Assembly (NCBI RefSeq): GCF_000515335.1
Contig: NZ_KI911563.1
Coordinates: forward strand, 4,477,233 to 4,541,232
Direction: 5' to 3'
DNA length: 64,000 bases
Source: Cohnella panacarvi Gsoil 349
Lineage (GTDB): Bacteria; Bacillota; Bacilli; Paenibacillales; Paenibacillaceae
In this document: positions 61,848-64,000 of the stretch, in pieces
Layout of the letters: every line of letters starts with the position of its first letter
How positions within the stretch are numbered: position 1 is the stretch's first letter
Made by a program: the position numbers and the translations under genes
Notes under the pieces: generated by a model
What the model saw: only the letters and a program-made list of their open reading frames with translations
Database searches by the model: none
What the model was told of the DNA's origin: nothing

Positions 61848-62863
61848 ATTGCCAAGAGGTGATGGAACTCATGCAGCGTCATGTGGATGGGGATTTGGAT
61901 CAACAGGAAACCGCGCTCATGACGGCTCATGTCGGCGGATGCCCGGAGTGCGCCGTTATGCTGGAGCGACTTCAGCGGCTATCTGATGATTTATCGCTAT
62001 TGCCTCGAGTCGAGCCGAAGTTCAGCATCGTCGACGCGATCTTACCTCAGTTGGTTCGGCTTGAATCGGAACGGCTGAGCGAATCGGCGGAAGACAAGAC
62101 CGATACGAAGGCCGTCGTTCCACGGTTGCGTTCCGAACGTCCGCGGGGGCGTCTGCTGCGCAGATGGTCGGGGATCGTGGCTGCCGGCATCGTTGCGGGC
62201 CTGTTGTTGATCTCTCAGCAGCTTCAATTGTCTAACGACCATAGCGATAATGACGCGGCGGCGCCGGGAGAATTCGGAAACGCGGCATTCAGCGTGAAGG
62301 CTCCGGAATACGCAGCCACGATGGAAGACGGCGAGGCCCCGGCAGCGGCGCCCGAAGCGGGCGTATCCGAGCGGAGCTCGTCCGCGAAGATAGCGCCGGA
62401 CTCGGTGGCGGGCGGCGCAGCCCAAGAAGCCCCGGCGGCATCGGAGCAGGCGATCGATAACGGCAGCGCGGCATCGATCGCGGAGCCCGGCATCAATAGC
62501 GTCGAGGTGGGCGATCAGTACGGAGCCAACGCGTTCGTGACTCCGTCCATCGGCTCCGATGAAGAGACCAAGTCGAAAACCTCGGATGTAAATTCGATCA
62601 ACGGTTTAACCGCCCAGGTAACGGCGCTCGTCTCTCCCGACGGCCTGTGGCGCGCCGTCGCGTACGAAGGCGACGGAACGCTCCGGATCTACGCGACGAA
62701 GGACGACAGCTTAGTATTCGAGTCCGAGCACCGCGCGGGCTCGCTCACGGGCCTCGCATGGGAACCGGAGAGCGAACAGCTGACGTATACTTGGATCGAT
62801 GAGCAGGGCAATAAGAAGAATCTTGCCTATAACGCGGACGAAATACGGGAATTTACGCCTTAA
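61844..62863 (+). CDS. Zinc-binding anti-sigma factor (RsiW-like)
   Basis: 339 residues. The N-terminal ZAS/zf-HC2 domain MNCQEVMELMQRHVDGDLDQQETALMTAHVGGCPECAVML has the H-x3-C-x2-C motif. One TM (RWSGIVAAGIVAGLLLISQQL, ~105-126) is followed by an Ala/Glu/Ser-rich extracellular linker and a C-terminal ~80-residue beta domain (VSPDGLWRAVAYEGDGTLRIYATKDDSLVFESEH; LTGLAWEPESEQLTYTW) like WD40/TolB blades. It holds the sigma factor at the membrane until proteolysis. Overlaps the sigma gene. Confidence 0.9.
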   Translation: MNCQEVMELMQRHVDGDLDQQETALMTAHVGGCPECAVMLERLQRLSDDLSLLPRVEPKFSIVDAILPQLVRLESERLSESAEDKTDTKAVVPRLRSERPRGRLLRRWSGIVAAGIVAGLLLISQQLQLSNDHSDNDAAAPGEFGNAAFSVKAPEYAATMEDGEAPAAAPEAGVSERSSSAKIAPDSVAGGAAQEAPAASEQAIDNGSAASIAEPGINSVEVGDQYGANAFVTPSIGSDEETKSKTSDVNSINGLTAQVTALVSPDGLWRAVAYEGDGTLRIYATKDDSLVFESEHRAGSLTGLAWEPESEQLTYTWIDEQGNKKNLAYNADEIREFTP

Positions 62864-63100
62864 GACGAGTCACCTATCCCGCACCTCCAGCGTATAGTAT
62901 ACGGAGAGAGTTGACGTTCGTTCGATCGGACGGCGTCACGGTCGTTCGCGCACGGTACCATGGACCGGCCGGCGAACGTTGATATAGATGTCCGAGAACA
63001 AAGGGATCATGCCGAATGGTAGGCGTGATCTCTTTGTTGTGTTATTGTGGGTTAAGGAACTAACTCAACGTATCACGCAAGCGAAGAAGGAGCATGCAGG
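62864..63100 (+). terminator. Intergenic region with a terminator hairpin before holA
   Basis: ACAAAGGGATCATGCC (62998-63013) pairs with GGCGTGATCTCTTTGT (63022-63037), one wobble/bulge, followed by TGTGTTATT. Bases 62870-62990 are GC-rich with short GTTCG/CGAAC inverted repeats and no gene that I can see. Confidence 0.75.
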
Positions 63101-64000
63101 ATGGATGCCAAACAAGCTTTTCGCATGATCAAACAGGGCCAAGTCGCGCCCGTATACATATGCTTCGGAACGGAATCCTATTTAATGAACGAATTTATCG
63201 AGCGGCTCGTCGAGAAGCTCGTGGAGCCGGAGCATCGGGAGATGGCGCTCGTCCGGTTCGATACGGGCGAGTCGCCGGTCGATGCGATTCTCGAAGAAGC
63301 GGAGACGCTGCCGTTCCTCGTCCCGAGCAAGGTCGTGCTCGTGCGCGACAGCGTATTGTTCGCATCGGGGAAAGAATCGAGCAAAGTCGAGCACCGTCCC
63401 GAACGGCTGCTGGCGTATCTCGAGCAGCCGTCTGAGACGACCGTGCTCGTATTCCTCGTCCCGCACGAGAAGCTGGACGAACGCAAGAAACTCGTCAAAG
63501 CGGCCAAGGCCGCAGACTTCGTCATTCCGTTCACGCCTTTGTCGGCCGAAGAACTCGCGCAATGGATTCACAAACGCGCGACCAGCCGCGGCAGAACGCT
63601 GGCGAAGGACGCCGGAGAGGAACTGCTCAGGCGCGTCGGCACCGACATGCATTCGCTTGCGGCGGAGATGGACAAGCTCATTCTGCATGCGGGAGCGGAA
63701 GGCACCATTACGCTCGAAGCCGTGAACGAGCTTGTCATGGTCGCCACGGAACAGAACGTGTTCCGATTAACCGAAGAGCTTGCCGCGCTCAGAACGGGCC
63801 CGGCAATCGCCCTATACTACGATCTCCTCCGGCAGCGCGAAGAGCCGATAAAGCTGATGGCTCTCATGGTGCGGCAATTCCGCAACATGCTGCATGTCAA
63901 GGAGCTTGCCGGCCAAGGCTATTCGCCGCAGCAGATGGCCGGACAACTCGGGCTGCATCCTTATGCGGTTAAGATCACCGCGGAGCAGGCCCGCAAGTTC
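63101..64000 (+). CDS. holA: DNA polymerase III delta subunit, 3' end outside the window
   Basis: The first 300 codons of HolA (YqeN in B. subtilis). ATG 63101 has AAGGAG 8 bases upstream. MDAKQAFRMIKQGQVAPVYICFGTESYLMNEFIERL is the typical start with the GxExxL-type nucleotide region. Later LPFLVPSKVVLVRDSVLF, FTPLSAEELAQWIHKRA, MDKLILHAG and NVFRLTEELAALRTGPAIALYYDLLRQREEPIKLMALMVRQFRNM follow. It is the clamp-loader delta subunit that opens the beta clamp. The comEC-holA neighbourhood is conserved, with four inserted genes here. The gene runs off the right edge. Confidence 0.95.
   Translation, partial: MDAKQAFRMIKQGQVAPVYICFGTESYLMNEFIERLVEKLVEPEHREMALVRFDTGESPVDAILEEAETLPFLVPSKVVLVRDSVLFASGKESSKVEHRPERLLAYLEQPSETTVLVFLVPHEKLDERKKLVKAAKAADFVIPFTPLSAEELAQWIHKRATSRGRTLAKDAGEELLRRVGTDMHSLAAEMDKLILHAGAEGTITLEAVNELVMVATEQNVFRLTEELAALRTGPAIALYYDLLRQREEPIKLMALMVRQFRNMLHVKELAGQGYSPQQMAGQLGLHPYAVKITAEQARKF

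Overview
This window looks like the chromosome of a high-GC, endospore-forming member of the Paenibacillaceae (Cohnella/Paenibacillus-like). Support comes from sporulation genes (sigK, spoVAC-spoVAD-spoVAE), the Firmicutes block yqeG-yqeH-aroE-yhbY-nadD-yqeK-rsfS-yqeM, a T-box leader before leuS, the comER/comEA/comEB/comEC competence locus and holA. Strong GGAGG-type ribosome binding sites and frequent GTG/TTG starts fit the same group. The genus is inference.

Region 1 (1-16.9 kb) is the distal half of an extracellular contractile injection system (eCIS), a headless phage-tail-like particle. It runs from a low-complexity protein cut by the left edge through a LysM tube-cap protein, a gpD/gp27-like hub, a gp5/VgrG-like spike, a gp25 wedge, two very large baseplate J-type proteins, a tail protein with a propeller-like N-terminus, five 41-bp tandem repeats and a 555-residue eCIS-associated protein. 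Two divergent genes follow. They share an N-terminal IIGMQ..xGN.AT signature and an almost identical leader, and are probably cargo. One of them carries three YNNVYDE(V/I) tyrosine repeats and a C-terminal segment resembling the core of plant IQM calmodulin-binding proteins, which makes it the most striking object in the window. A PP2C phosphatase and a broken acyltransferase close the region. Sheath, tube, tape measure and ATPase are not in the window and probably lie to the left.

Region 2 (17.8-29.1 kb) is visibly AT-richer and accessory. It holds a DUF262/DUF1524 (GmrSD-like) protein, an IS3-family element, and a 7.5-kb island with a zeta-like kinase and small partner, a 1616-residue helicase-nuclease, an McrA-like HNH protein and a small acidic protein. 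The island is flanked by a 513-bp near-perfect direct repeat of the 3' part of sigK, so it sits in sigK while leaving one intact copy. This recalls skin-type elements, but no recombinase gene is present.

Region 3 (29.1-50.8 kb) is core genome: sigK, divergent spoVA genes for dipicolinate uptake into the forespore, a MoxR/DUF58/transglutaminase operon, the yqeG-yqeM housekeeping operon with a cvfB-like gene inserted, a DinG-like helicase, an MMPL exporter with a divergent TetR regulator, and T-box-leuS.

Region 4 (50.8-64 kb) is the competence locus: comER (reverse), comEA without an SLBB domain, a metY-like gene inserted before comEB, and comEC. An alditol-oxidase-like gene, two divergent ECF sigma/anti-sigma pairs with candidate autoregulatory promoters, and the start of holA complete it. 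A gene after leuS is interrupted by a single in-frame TAG.
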